Below, piece after piece: positions 24,301 to 33,901 of a stretch of 64,000 nt of DNA (position 1 is its first letter; the number at the start of each line of letters is the position of its first letter). The notes under the pieces were generated by a model. That model made no database searches, had not been told where the DNA came from, and was given only the letters and a program-made list of their open reading frames with translations. A program made the translations under genes and the position numbers. Source of the DNA: Anaeramoeba flamelloides (lineage: Eukaryota > Metamonada > Anaeramoebidae). Location of the stretch: NCBI GenBank assembly GCA_027625915.1, contig JANTQA010000047.1:9610001-9674000 (forward strand), given 5' to 3'.

Positions 24301-24607
24301 TTTCTTTTAATTTTTTATGTGTCGACTTAAAGTGGTACCACTGCTGGATTGGTTTTTCGATTGCCAGGGAATTAATCGCAATTTCAAAAGAGGAAATTTT
24401 AGATTTTTTCTTCAACAAACCACCAGAACCATAAAGCTGTAATTTTAATGATGCTTTCCTGTTTTTGACAAGGAATAAAAATTGCCCTTTGATCGTTTCA
24501 AGATCTATTGTTCTCAAGACAGGAGTTTTCATACTATTCCGATTTAGTACAATTTTGACATAATACTCTTCAATTTCTTTGGACTCTAGAAAAATATTAG
24601 AGTCCAT
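13239..24607 (-). CDS. C2-RasGAP-DUF547 fusion protein
   Basis: Five exons on the reverse strand: 24607-24254, 24089-23858, 23720-23462, 17302-17008 and 14939-13239, all with GT-AG junctions and matching phases (0, 1, 2, 0), give 946 residues ending in TAA. Residues 1-118 resemble a C2 domain (GQFLFLVKNRKASLKLQLYG; WYHFKSTHK). Residues about 120-430 are a RasGAP domain: LFRSNSMATKMM carries the likely arginine finger R203, FLRYLCPAIINP is at 312-323, and LDNFLYKIS follows across the 17008/14939 splice. A Glu/Lys-rich linker leads to DUF547 (about 640-790; FWINTINLFILHA at about 667). RasGAPs speed GTP hydrolysis by Ras; C2 domains often bind membranes; the DUF547 role is unknown. Phase agreement plus continuity of the GAP fold across both long introns argues for one gene rather than two or three. 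Exon joins are inferred; transcript data are needed for certainty. Confidence 0.8.
15525..15542. repeat. target-site duplication of SINE copy A, one side
   Basis: The 18 bases AATATTTTACTTATTTTT occur here and again, identically, at 15917-15934, flanking the SINE exactly. Confidence 0.9.
15543..15916 (-). mobile_element. tRNA-headed SINE, copy A (full length)
   Basis: Reading on the reverse strand the element starts GAGAACCGGTATGGGCAAG directly after the target duplication. It has a pol III A box (TGGGCAAGTGG, 15905-15895) and B box (GGTTCTATTCC, 15862-15852) spaced as in a tRNA. A body of about 280 bp follows and it ends in an A-rich tail. The body matches copy B at 17648-18030: AAAATCGGGCTTATGCTTC, AGAACCACTAATTCTTTGA, CTCACTTGGTTCAACAATAT. 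A perfect 18-bp duplication borders it (15525-15542 and 15917-15934), so the copy is young compared with most repeats here. SINEs are transcribed by pol III and copied by a partner LINE; which LINE is unknown, though a LINE relic lies at 968-1860. The 69-codon open frame inside is not kept in copy B, so it is not a gene. Confidence 0.9.
15917..15934. repeat. target-site duplication of SINE copy A, other side
   Basis: Identical to 15525-15542. Confidence 0.9.
16150..16505 (+). mobile_element. family F DNA transposon remnant, copy 4
   Basis: Central words shared with the fuller copies are GTGAAAATTGGTTGATAAT, TATTTTTCTTTTTGA and TCATTTTTTGGAAATATTTTA, in the same order as in 19229-19813. Both ends are lost or too eroded to place. 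Confidence 0.6.
17648..18030 (+). mobile_element. tRNA-headed SINE, copy B (diverged)
   Basis: The head looks like a tRNA-Ile(UAU)-type sequence: A-box-like CGGATCAATGG (17658-17668), anticodon-loop region CTACTTATAATCCGAAG (17679-17695) and a B-box-like GGGTCCGGGTTTTCC. The body aligns with copy A: AAAATCGGGTTTATGCTTC, AGAACCACTAATTCTTTGAA, GATTGGAACAAAAA, CTCACTTGGTTCAACAATAT. It lies opposite to the host gene. The 3' end differs from copy A and neither a clean A tail nor a duplication is visible, so it is older or truncated. It is not a working tRNA: no acceptor-stem pairing is seen. Confidence 0.8.
18095..18750. repeat. hairpin-cluster repeat, copy 2
   Basis: Same modules and order as copy 1: the GAAGTGTTCTAGG word, then the inverted repeat of TTTTTTACTTTTTGAAATA (about 18455-18530), a GAATTCAAAAGAATAGAG / CTCTATTCTTTTGAATTC hairpin (about 18595-18650, extra relative to this position in copy 1), then the TTTAAGAAATAAACTGAAAA hairpin (about 18680-18735). 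A (TA)n run sits at about 18308-18350. Confidence 0.75.
19229..19813 (+). mobile_element. family F non-autonomous DNA transposon, copy 1
   Basis: About 585 bp between TA dinucleotides with inverted ends AGCTATTTCCAAGAAAGTGG and CCACTTTTTTGGAAATACCT. It aligns in reverse with 57224-57822 and 57979-58588. Shared interior words: AGGGTGAAAATTGGTGTT, TTTTATTGAAATTGGTCGTA and TTTTTTCATTTTTTGGGAAT. No protein is coded. The TA flank suggests the IS630-Tc1-mariner group. Confidence 0.8.
20105..21485. mobile_element. element H: long terminal inverted repeats, split by family G
   Basis: The right arm (about 21280-21480) pairs with a left arm now in two pieces, 20105-20190 and 20716-20842. Matching words are TGAGAACCTTAATAAAAATG (left) against TGAGAACATTAATAAAAATG (right, reversed), and GGATTCAAGTGTTTTAATAA kept in both. 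Removing the 20191-20715 insertion makes the two left pieces line up with the single right arm. Arms are about 200 bp, which is long for a MITE. The interior of about 440 bp codes for nothing recognisable. Confidence 0.75.
20191..20715. mobile_element. family G DNA transposon, copy 1, inserted in element H
   Basis: Ends are CAGTCAAAGGTTCCCA and, reversed, CAGTTAAAGGTGTCCA. A second copy is at 32383-32889 with shared interior words GTTCATTTTGATCTTCAATTG, TCCAATAGAAAT, CCTTTAAACACATGTA. The CAGTYAAAGG end is shared with family C, so C and G are probably mobilised by the same transposase type. Confidence 0.75.
22545..23165 (+). repeat. family E repeat, copy 1
   Basis: About 620 bp that align with 28325-28945: CCCATACTCAAGGAGTGACTTG, ATTCGATTTAATCTAATTTGTGG, CCATTCTAATTGGAAATTGAGTG, TTTGGAGATCGATCATAC are the best-kept words. 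Near its 3' end it carries the arms of a hairpin (GTGTCAAAAGAGCGACAC and GTGTCGATCTTTG), which is better kept in copy 2. The ends are not inverted repeats and no coding frame is shared by both copies. Confidence 0.7.
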
Positions 24608-26604
24608 TATCTTATTTTTTTGGTTTTTGTAAAAAGAAGAAAAGATTTTTTTTGAGAAAAATATATAGTGAAATTTTTTGTTTTTTGAAAACGTGTCAAG
24701 TTAAGTATTACATACTTGTATATAAATCTGAAATTTTTTTTTACTCATCTGAACGATTCGATGGCAAAAAGAAAAAAGTGAAAAAATGATCTTAGAACAA
24801 TTTTTTTTTTCATTTTGAGATAAATCCAAAATGCTTGTTCTTTAAATCCCTTTCAATTGTCTCAAAAAAAGATTCTTTAAAAAAAATTAGAACAAGACGA
24901 TTTACAAAAATTGATCATTCTTTTGGGTATTCAAGAACAGAAAGGGGGGGACCAAGTGTAAAAGAGAGGGTTTGTACTTTCGTTAATTGGCCGTTTAAGA
25001 TTTTGAGAAAAATGTTTTTTCTAAAGGAAATTTTTCAGACCAAATTGTTCTCATTTTTTTTTTAAAAGAATTCTAACTTATGGTTCTCAAATTATTCCTG
25101 AAAATTAATTTCTTTGATTTGTGTAGAAATCAAAGATTAAAAATGCTTACTGAAAAAAATTATTTTAAGTTCCATTTCTTTGACATTTCTGAAATTGTAT
25201 CTTTAGAAAATTGATTACAATTTTTCAAAAGTTCTAAAAAAAGGTTTCACAACATAAACGAATTCTTTCTTTTGAAAAGAAATGCGAATGTTAATTGAAA
25301 AAATAAACAGATGAAAATATTTATTTAACTTTTTCCAACAAGATTAAAAAACATTAAAAATCTTATGAAATCTAAATTGTTTGTGTTCTCGATCTGTACC
25401 TTTTAAGTCTTTCATAACTTCAATAATTTATGTAATTACGCTTCTAATGATTTTTTTTTGGAAAGAGGAAGAAAAATTTTCTCCAATTTAATTATCGGTG
25501 TAGTGTGAGGCCAAAAAGGAAAAATTAATAATTTAAAAGGTTAACGAGAAGACCACAATTATTCGAAAATAGCCTAATTTTAAACTGTAAATTCATGAGA
25601 TAAAGGTTGTTGGCAGATTTTCTATATTCGACAATTTGAATTGTGAGAATCTTACTGAAAAAACAGTTTTTTTGAGTGCCACCAGATATTGAAACTTTGA
25701 AACTAAAACATCATTCACTGCTCTATTTGTGATTAAAAAACGAACCCAAATCAATTAAGAGTGAATCTTTCATATTTCTATTTTTCGAGCATTTTTTTTC
25801 TTTATATTTTTGGTTTTATCGAATAAGAAATGTGGATCTAGAGACGCGTATATACGAAAACTTGTAATTATTCAGAGAATAAACCAAATAAATAGACCCG
25901 AAAAGGTGTTCATTGAAATAGATACTTTCTTATTGAATGCCAAATCAGAAAAGATCACCTTTCCAAATAAAATGGTTGAAATCAAAAATAAAATACTATT
26001 ATATCAAAGCCTACTTTAGAATACGAGTTTTCTTCATTTTTTAATGATTATATGAGAGTAAATAAATGATTATCTTGAATTTCTCTTGTCATTATTATTT
26101 TTTATTATTTCTAAAAACTCTTTTTTATAACATTTATTTTCAAAAATCTTTTTTCAAATATTTATATCGCAAAAAGAAAAAAAACATTTAATATTGTTAT
26201 AAGATTTAAGTAAATTGGTTAAATTACCATAATCAAAAAAGAAGTACGAAATATTATACCAAAAGAAAAAGAAAAGTTGATGAAAAAAAATGAAAGTATG
26301 ATTTCAATATTATTTTGAGTTTTAAATTTTAATGGAAAATAGATAATAATCATATCAAATTAAGACTTTATTTCTGAAAAGGCATTTTTAAAATATCCTA
26401 TTTTATTCAACTAAATCTAGAATGAGATGAATTCAAAGAAAATAGGAATCAAAATTGATTTTTAAAATGTCTTAAGAAATATCAAGTCATTTATTTTTTA
26501 AAAATTATTTCAAACAAAATTATTTTCATGAACAATCAAAACAAAAAAAACAAATAAAGAAGAAGTAAATGTATTATAATTTAAAAATAGGATCAAGAAA
26601 TAAA

Positions 26605-26640
<36 letters not shown>

Positions 26641-27114
26641 TTTATTTTTTCTTGATCTTTTTTGGAATTATTTTAATTTCCCTTTTTTAATTGATATGTG
26701 AATTATAATATATTAATGTGTATTCCTCTCATCTGTTTAATAAATGAAATTTTTTTAAGGAAAGAAATGATTTTTATGTTTCATTTTTAAATAAACTGGT
26801 TTAAATAAAATTGATAAAATATTTCCACATCCTTAGTTTTATTTTTGACTTATTTGCTAATCTATAAAACCTAAAAATAATCAATAAAAATTGATAGAAA
26901 ATGGTGATAATTAGAATAAAATATTAATAAATAAATATTTTTTTTTAAAATATAAGCAAAATAATAATTATAAGACAGAATTGTGTATTTTCCACCTATG
27001 ATCAATTTTATATTTTACGAATTTGAAAATAAATTTATATTGAGGATTTTGTAACTTATTATTATATATACAATTGAATATTTGAATTGGTTTCTGAAAT
27101 TGAAATAAATCACA
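24608..27114. other. spacer upstream of the RasGAP-DUF547 gene
   Basis: AT-rich. It includes a palindromic (TA)n run at about 26607-26640 inside the inverted words AGAAATAAATGATATAT / ATATATCATTTATTTTTTCT. A 65-codon open frame ending TAG at 26019 (contains FIEIDTFLLNAKSEKITFPN) has some coding flavour but no homology that I recognise, no clear exon partner and no ATG at its start. Confidence 0.4.
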
Positions 27115-27780
27115 TTTCAAAAATTATGACCCCACTTAAATAATAAATTGACTAAAAAAAATATTCTTTTGTATTCAAGAACTACAAATTATTGCATTTT
27201 ATTAATTATTCCCTTTTAAATTATGATAAACATATAAAAGTCTGATATTTTAAAAATTAAAAAAAAAATAACACAAAATACAATTTCAAAAATTATGAAC
27301 CACCTGAAATAATAAATTGAAAAAAAAATATATCCTTCTGTGTGTTCAAAAATAAATACTATTAAAACTTAAAAATCATTAATAATTCACCTTTTCATTA
27401 TGTTGAACAAAAAAACTTGATATTTCAAAATTTATCAAAAATACCAAAAATTAAAAAAAAGGTTAACCACAATTTTTGAAATGAGCATTAGTGTTTTTTT
27501 TTTACGAAAATTATATTGAAATACTCATGGTAAAAAGATTTTTAGGTAACAAAAATATTCGTTTAAAACACACTATGCTTCCCAATTTTCTGAGTAAATA
27601 TTTATTGCTATTTTGAAAGATCTATTTTTATTTTCTTGATTTTTACTACAATAAAAGTAAATACAAGAAAACGAGAAAATTAAAAAAAAAAAAAAATTAA
27701 ACTAAAAGAAAAGGAAAAAAAAATTATTTTGATCTAAGAATTAAAAATTAATTTTGATAAACTTCTGAGATAAAATTCAT
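27115..27780 (+). repeat. family D repeat, copies 3a and 3b in tandem
   Basis: Two cores follow each other directly: 27115-27283 (right end missing) and 27284-27481 (both ends). The extension after the second core is diverged but recognisable, ending in ATTTTGATCTAAGAATTAAAA-like sequence. The tandem arrangement is seen only here. Confidence 0.7.
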
Positions 27781-28324
27781 AATAAAATTCTAATAAAATT
27801 ATGAAAATGAGTATACATTATTAAAAAATATTTTATTATTTATTCAATTCTCTAATAGTTTTGTGAGGTGAAATAATATTTATTTTCTATTCTTCGAAAA
27901 ATATATTTTAAACCAAACCTACTTATTTAAATACTTTCAATAAATTTTAATTTTTTTTAAAAATGGTTGAATAATTTCACAGAAAAAATCAATATTTGTT
28001 TTTTTTTTTGAGAATTTATTTAACCCGAATAGAGTGGAATAGGATAACAATACAATTATTTTTCTTAATTAATCTTATTTTCTAAATTTGATTCTTTTAT
28101 CAATTTTTTGATTCATAGTATTGAATTTCAAACCTCAGATAAAACAAAAGGACGATCATCTTTATATATTCAATAATTGAATGTTATCTTTTTTTTATAC
28201 ATGAAGATTAACAACAATTTTATTCGTACATGAATTGCTATTCAATCACCACACATCACCAAATGTGAGAGTTCTGAAAACCCCGAAATGAAAATTTCGT
28301 TACTGAATTGGAATAACAATTAAT
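27781..28324. other. AT-rich spacer
   Basis: Nothing recognised. Confidence 0.4.
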
Positions 28325-28945
28325 CAACTGGAATAATCTATGTTTGAGGGTCGAGTCATTTACCGTGGTAAGGCACCATACTCAAGTGGTGACCTGAGAC
28401 CAAACAGATATTGTGAAATAGCTCTTCTTTTGGTTGACAAAATTCAAATAACAAAAAAAAAAATTAATAGGATCTCTTTGACAAAAAATTCAACGAAGAA
28501 AAAGAGTTTTCAATTTCAAAAAATCAAAATTTAAAAAAAAAATTCATCTTTTCTCATTTTCTTTTTCAAAAGAGGTTAAATTTCTTTAATTTAAAACAAA
28601 TTGCTTTCTTGTATTTCACAATCAATTTTATTCGATTTAGTCTGATTTGTGGTTATTTTAAAACCCTCGCAATTTGACCAAGTAAGGATTAGGTAATATT
28701 CTTTCAATAAAAATAACTCATTTGAAAAATGAAAAAAAAGAAAAAAAAAGTCACTGAGATCTCAAAAAGCGCCAAAGATCGACACTTCAAAACTGACATA
28801 GTTGTTTTCAGAATTGTAATTCACAACCATTCTAATTGGAAATTGAGTGTCGCTCTTTGGCGCTTTTTTCTAAAAATGTCCTCTTTTTTGGTTGTTGATT
28901 TTTGGAGATCGATCGTACATCATAGGTTGGTTGGTTTTTGATTGG
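28325..28945 (+). repeat. family E repeat, copy 2, with internal hairpin
   Basis: Second copy of the repeat at 22545-23165. It holds a GC-containing inverted repeat, GCGCCAAAGATCGACAC (28769-28785) against GTGTCGCTCTTTGGCGC (28847-28863), 16 of 17 positions pairing, with about 60 bases between. It ends about 250 bases before the H-protein start. The 64-codon frame at 28340-28534 is not conserved in copy 1. Confidence 0.7.
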
Positions 28946-29201
28946 TTTTAGGTCCTCAATAAAATTACTAAAAAGTTTTTTTCCATTTCAGAATAAAAAA
29001 TTTCAACATAATGACTCTACCCTTAAATTTCAAATATATAATAATACTTCAAAAGAAATTGAGAGAATGAATTAGAACGAATACTAGGACTCAAATTCTG
29101 ATATTAAAATAAATGACATAATTGTATCAAAACCAAAAAGTTCTTAATTCAACTTGATCAGTATTGAAATCATTTTTTTCAAACTTATCAAATCTTCAAT
29201 C

Positions 29202-29861
29202 ATGCTCTCACTCAAAAAAAACGTTTCACCAAAAACTTTAAACACCTTACTTAAGTACAACTTGACAAAATACTACACCAAATCCCATGAATGGATCGAT
29301 GTTAAAGGAAACAAAGGAAAATCTGGAATTTCTGTAAAGGCTGCCCATGATCTCGGAGATATTGTTTTTGTCGAACTTCCAAACAGTAAGTATTTGTTTT
29401 TAGTGACTCACAGCACAAAAGCTGTTATCACTCATCCTTAACTATACCTCAAATCCTTAATTCGACTTCTAATTCTTTTTTTTTTTTACAATTTTTTACT
29501 TTGGCACTTTTTTTTTATTTTTGTTTTTTCAATCGATCAACTCTCAAAAAAAAACAAAATACAAAATTCAAAAACAATTATTTTCTCCTTTTTCAAACCA
29601 CAAAAAGTTGGTGAAAGCTTCCCAAAAGAAGAATCCTATGGTGCCATTGAATCTGTCAAAGCAGCAAGCGACATTTTCATGCCTGTCGAAGGAGAAATTG
29701 TTTCAGTTAATGAAGAATTAATTGACACCGCTGGTTTAATTAATGAAGATGCAGAAGGTAAAGGGTGGGTTGTTGAGATTCAAATTGCTAACACAGAAGA
29801 AATTAAAGAACTTATGAACGAACAACAATACAAAAAATTCTGTGAAGAAGAAGAACACTAA
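29202..29861 (+). CDS. GCSH: glycine cleavage system H protein (lipoyl carrier), organellar
   Basis: Two exons, 29202-29385 and 29608-29861, joined across a 222-nt GT-AG intron (phase 1), give 145 residues. The match to H protein is clear: KSHEWIDV, VKAAHDLGDIVFVELP, then ESVKAASDIFMPVEGEI with the lipoyl-attachment lysine K79, and GLINEDAEGKGWVVEI. In the glycine cleavage system the lipoyl arm shuttles the aminomethyl group between the P, T and L proteins; it can also take part in lipoate metabolism. The first about 25 residues (MLSLKKNVSPKTLNTLLKYN) are basic, hydroxylated and free of acids, as expected for import into a mitochondrion or hydrogenosome. I chose ATG 29202 because it supplies this presequence; the upstream frame to 29154 starts without ATG. 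Length is usual for the family after the presequence. Confidence 0.93.
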
Positions 29862-30537
29862 TTTTCTTTTTTCTTTTTCCGTTTTTTTCTTCACCTCTAA
29901 CAATTTTGTTTTGGAGAACAAGTTTTAACTTTTTCTTTTTTCTCCACTTAAATTAATATTTTGCCTTTTAAAGTTCTATCAAAATCTTTTTAAAAATCAA
30001 AAAACCTTTAATTTTCAATGTTGTCTTTTTTTTAAAGAAAGTACCTTCACTTTTGTTCTTCATGTTGAAAAAAAAACATTTGTTACTCATTTTTTTAAAG
30101 TCTCATTTGTTTTATTTCGCAAATTTCTCAATAAAAATTAATTTTTTAAATTTTTTTTCACGATCTTTTCTTTTTTTCTTTTTGAATTTACATTTGGTTC
30201 TATTTTTAAACCGATCCATTTTTAGAGATCCACATTGTGTTTCCAAAAATTCTTATATTTGATTTATTTGAAAGCTTTTTTCAATTTCTGTTTGTTTACT
30301 ATTTTTCAGTTTTTGCTTTTTTACATTTTTTTTTTCATCTTTTTCTCCTTTTAAAAAACCAGAAACTTTTCACTTTCCTCTTAAATTAAAATAAATCGAA
30401 CCTAATTTTCATACAACTGTCAGAAAATGGTTTCCTCAATCTTGGTCAAATATAAGGACGATATTTAAACAAGAAAATGGGAAAATTGTGTTGAAAAAGA
30501 CTCTTAAAAGAGCTCATTTATTACAATTAAATTTACC
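29862..30537. other. 3' flank of the H-protein gene
   Basis: T-rich pyrimidine tracts typical of downstream regions here; no gene seen. Confidence 0.4.
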
Positions 30538-30739
30538 TACAGTCAGTTTCAAATTTAAGGCACAAACTTTCAACAAAATTTAAGTCACAAAAAAAATCTC
30601 AAATTAAGGTACAAAATTCAGATTCTAGTAAAATAAATTGTAAAAAAAAAAATTCCAAACTTTTATACCTTAATTTGAGATTTTTATTGTGCTGTAATTT
30701 TCGTTGTTGTTTGTGCCTTAAAAGTGGAACTTACTGTAT
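30538..30739. mobile_element. family A palindromic MITE, copy 1
   Basis: A near-complete palindrome of about 200 bp between TA dinucleotides. Ends read CAGTCAGTTTCAAATTTAAG and, at the right, CTTAAAAGTGGAACTTACTG; arms are about 85 bp and carry AAGGCACAAA and AAATCTCAAATTAAGG. Other copies: 37721-37924, 63221-63421 and a half copy at 39335-39380. TA duplication and the CAGT end are typical of Tc1/mariner MITEs. The RNA would fold as one long hairpin. Confidence 0.9.
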
Positions 30740-31218
30740 TGTAGTCAAAATAAATTGTCAAAAAAATTTAATTCATGTTTCAAAATAAAAAGCGTGTTTT
30801 TTTTTGCTATAGAAGACCTATACATCAACCGATCAAAGAAACCAATAATAAATCATTAATAAATATGGTATTGGTTTCTTAAAGTTCAATTATTAAAAAA
30901 TAAATTCTAAAAATGAAGGATCAAAATCGAAAAAAAAGCCAAAAAAATAGGGCTTAATTTTATTTCATATTTTTATTATCAAAATAATCAAAAAATTCAA
31001 AAAAAATGAGATATTTTAAAATATTTTGCAAATTTCATTCCTAATTAAAATTTTACAGAAAATATCAAGCTATTTACTTTCAAAATTGATTTGAACTTAG
31101 GTATACTATTTGATAGGAGATTTGATGTTGTCCTATAAAAAAAGAAGAAGAAAAAGCAGGGATTATATTTTGAAACATGGATTTTTATCGTTGGGTATAC
31201 ATTATTTTGAGTACTGTT
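30739..31218. mobile_element. family B MITE, copy 1, abutting family A
   Basis: About 480 bp. It aligns in reverse with 40533-41014: GTAGTCAAAATAAA, TTTCAAAATAAAAAGCGTGTTT, AAAGAAACCAATAATAAA, AGGTATACTATTTGATAGGAG, TTTTGAAACATGGATT. Terminal inverted repeats are of the form TGTAGTCAAAATAA...TTATTTTGAGTACTGT. It begins at the very TA where family A copy 1 ends, so one element inserted at the target edge of the other. Confidence 0.8.
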
Positions 31219-32382
31219 ATTTGAATTTATTTTTCAAAAAAATGTGAAATTTCACAATTCCAACATTTCACACTTTGATCCTTAAAAGATCCTCGCAAAA
31301 TTTGATTTTAAGATTACCTAATATCCATTTCAAATCTATAAACTGGAAATAATTTATGTAGCTCTTCTAAATTTTTTTTACAATTGGTTTTTAAAGTTTG
31401 AGCTGTTTAAATATTTGAGCTGGTAATTGAAAACCCCTAAAAATCTTTTTTTTTTGAATTTTCCTTCAAAGATCATTTGAAAATTTTTTCAAATTGTTAT
31501 TTTTTCGCTTGAAATATGTTTTTCTTTTGTTTGAAAATTTTTTTAGATAAGTATAAGTAAAATAAAATAATAACTCAACACCTTCCAGGGTTGAAAGACA
31601 GCCCTTAAAATTTGATATTATTATTAAATTTGTTTATTTTATATTATTTTTTTTCATTAGATCTATATAACTCCTCTAGTCCAATTAATCAGAGATACAA
31701 ATATTACCCTTTTTATATACATAGACTTGAATTCATTTTTATAAATCATCTTGTTTATTTTGTTTTTGGCTGTTCAAAGGAAAATTTTGTTACTTTTCTT
31801 TTTCTATTAGTATAATCTTAAAGAATTTTTCAAAGGATCTTGTTGTTTGTTTTTAATTTGTTAAGGTGGGGGTTTTTAAAGTTGTCTTTTCTTTATTTCA
31901 TAACAAAAAACTTTTCAAAATCCAGAATATTTATCCTGGTTGGGTAGAAGTACAAAAGGAAAAAATATTTTGAAGTTGATTATCAAAAGCCTATAGATTA
32001 ATAATCCCCTTTTTTTTCTTTGATAGTATATTCTAAATATCACTATTATCAACGGTATCATTTATATTTAATACTATAGGAAGTGAGCATAAACAATAAT
32101 AGACTAAATATTATTAAATTTTAAATTATTACATTCTTTACTATGAATTTCAATCATAAATTGCCATTCTGAGTTTTTTTTTTTGTCTTACATAACTTTT
32201 CCAAAATCTAACCATTTGAACCAAAATAATATTATCCAAAAATTGAAAAATTAATAATTAGAAGTCCAAAAAAAAATTATTTTTAAAATTTTTTAATTTC
32301 AAGTCTGATCAATAATTATTAACACAAAAATAATCAAGTTTATTACTTTAATTTCCTTTCTCGGGAGCTAAACATTGGTTAC
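31219..32382. other. AT-rich spacer
   Basis: No gene recognised. The 31612-31815 open frame has no family I know and lacks flanking coding sequence. Confidence 0.4.
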
Positions 32383-32889
32383 TACAAAAGTTTCTCAACC
32401 TTTTTTCGAAACATCATACTTTTTTTATAATTAGCATTTGAAGAACAAATAAGAAATTAGTAGAATAAAACCTTTCAGAGAATATTTGATATTCATCCCA
32501 AGCAAATCAAAAAAAATAGATAAAGTTTTTTTAAAAATTGAAAAATTAAAATTTTTCGGTTAGCAATTGAAACAAAAAACTGTTCATTTTGATCTTGAAT
32601 TGCAGATCTAAAAAAATCCAATAGAAATCAATATGTTTTCTCTGCAATTATTTCCAATGTTTCAATAACATATAAATAACTTGGTTTTAACCTAGTGACT
32701 CTTCGTCTTGTAATAAAAAATAATTTGCAAATGAATTAACATTTTACCAATAATACCAAAGATAAAAATAAAATCTGAAAAAAGGATATCAATTTTATAA
32801 TTTCTAATTTACATTTTTTCTTTTAATATCCATCCAAAACCTTTAAACACATGTATTTCACCTTTTACAGCTAAACCCCTTTGATTGTA
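32383..32889. mobile_element. family G DNA transposon, copy 2
   Basis: Aligned over its length with 20191-20715. The right end reads CCCCTTTGATTGTAA, that is CAATCAAAGGGG reversed, and so resembles the family C end even more closely. The left end has diverged (CAAAAGTTTCTCAACC). Confidence 0.7.
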
Positions 32890-33901
32890 AAATGATTTGG
32901 TTGAATTTTCAATCTATTCCCAATATTTCAAAATTGTTTTTAAAAATAATCTCAAAGCTAATTATTTAATTCTTTAATCAGATAAAATTTTCAAGAACTA
33001 AACTAATTTTAGATACAAATCGAAGAAAGGTATATTTCAAGAATAAAGTCTTCATATTAATTTTTCGTCTATTAAATTTGACTTGAAATTTACATTTTTT
33101 TTCAAAAATTTTGATTTTTTTCTCAATACAAAAAGGATCTTTTCAAATAGACGAAGACCAACTTTTTATTCTATTTTACTAATCAAATTTTTAGAAACAT
33201 TTTAATTGTGGAGAACTAATGTGGTTTTCCAATCTATAAAAAATTTTATTAATTTTAGACTTGTTCCTGGTCTACACAAATCCCTTAAAGAAAAATATTT
33301 TAGAATTTGATGAATAATGGAATTTGATCAGTAAATTTATCTTTTTTGGGTCTTAAATTTCTCAGCTTTAGAGTTGAGTGTTATAAACATAATGATAAAA
33401 AAATGAAAATTTTTATTTCCAGATTCCTCAGTAAAGGTTCCTTGTTTAATATTGAGAAAGAAACTCAAGATCTTCACAAGCCAATTAAATCTGAATTTTT
33501 TTCTTTTTGTTTCCACTCTTCCTAAATGAGTGGAACACAATAATTTTGTTAATTAAATAATAACAGCGTAAACCATACCTGCCTTTTACTTAAGCCTTAT
33601 CAAAAATAAGGCTTTGTAATCTTCCTACCTGCTGTATCGTTCAATTTTATTCCTTTGAAATGAATCAAAAGTGTCTCGGAAAAGAGAAGGAAAACAATTC
33701 TCCTTTAGTTAACTTTCCCATTAAAATAACCCTGTTTGTTGTCTGATCAAGAATCAAAAACTTTGGAAATTAAAAAAAATGTTGTTCGTTTTCAAAAAGA
33801 AACAAATTATATTTTTTGGGATTAATTTATTTCTTCTTTTCTTTGTGGAAAGTAAAGAAGGAAGAATTAAAAAAAAAAACATTAATAGTTCTTTATTTAG
33901 G
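32890..33901. other. spacer downstream of the TMEM230-like gene
   Basis: At 33210-33285 there is a degraded end resembling element I (53793-54547): AACTAATGTGG, TTGTTCCTGGTCTACAC, AAATCCCTTAA. At about 33590-33612 lies a perfect hairpin AAGCCTTA/TAAGGCTT with a 7-nt loop (TCAAAAA). A 67-codon reverse-strand frame at 33337-33540 has some coding flavour (HLGRVETKRKKFRFNWLVKI) but no family that I recognise. Confidence 0.4.

Noticed and set aside
25810-26019. 69-codon frame on the + strand
   Set aside because: No recognisable domain, non-ATG start, no exon partners; could be real but unsupported.
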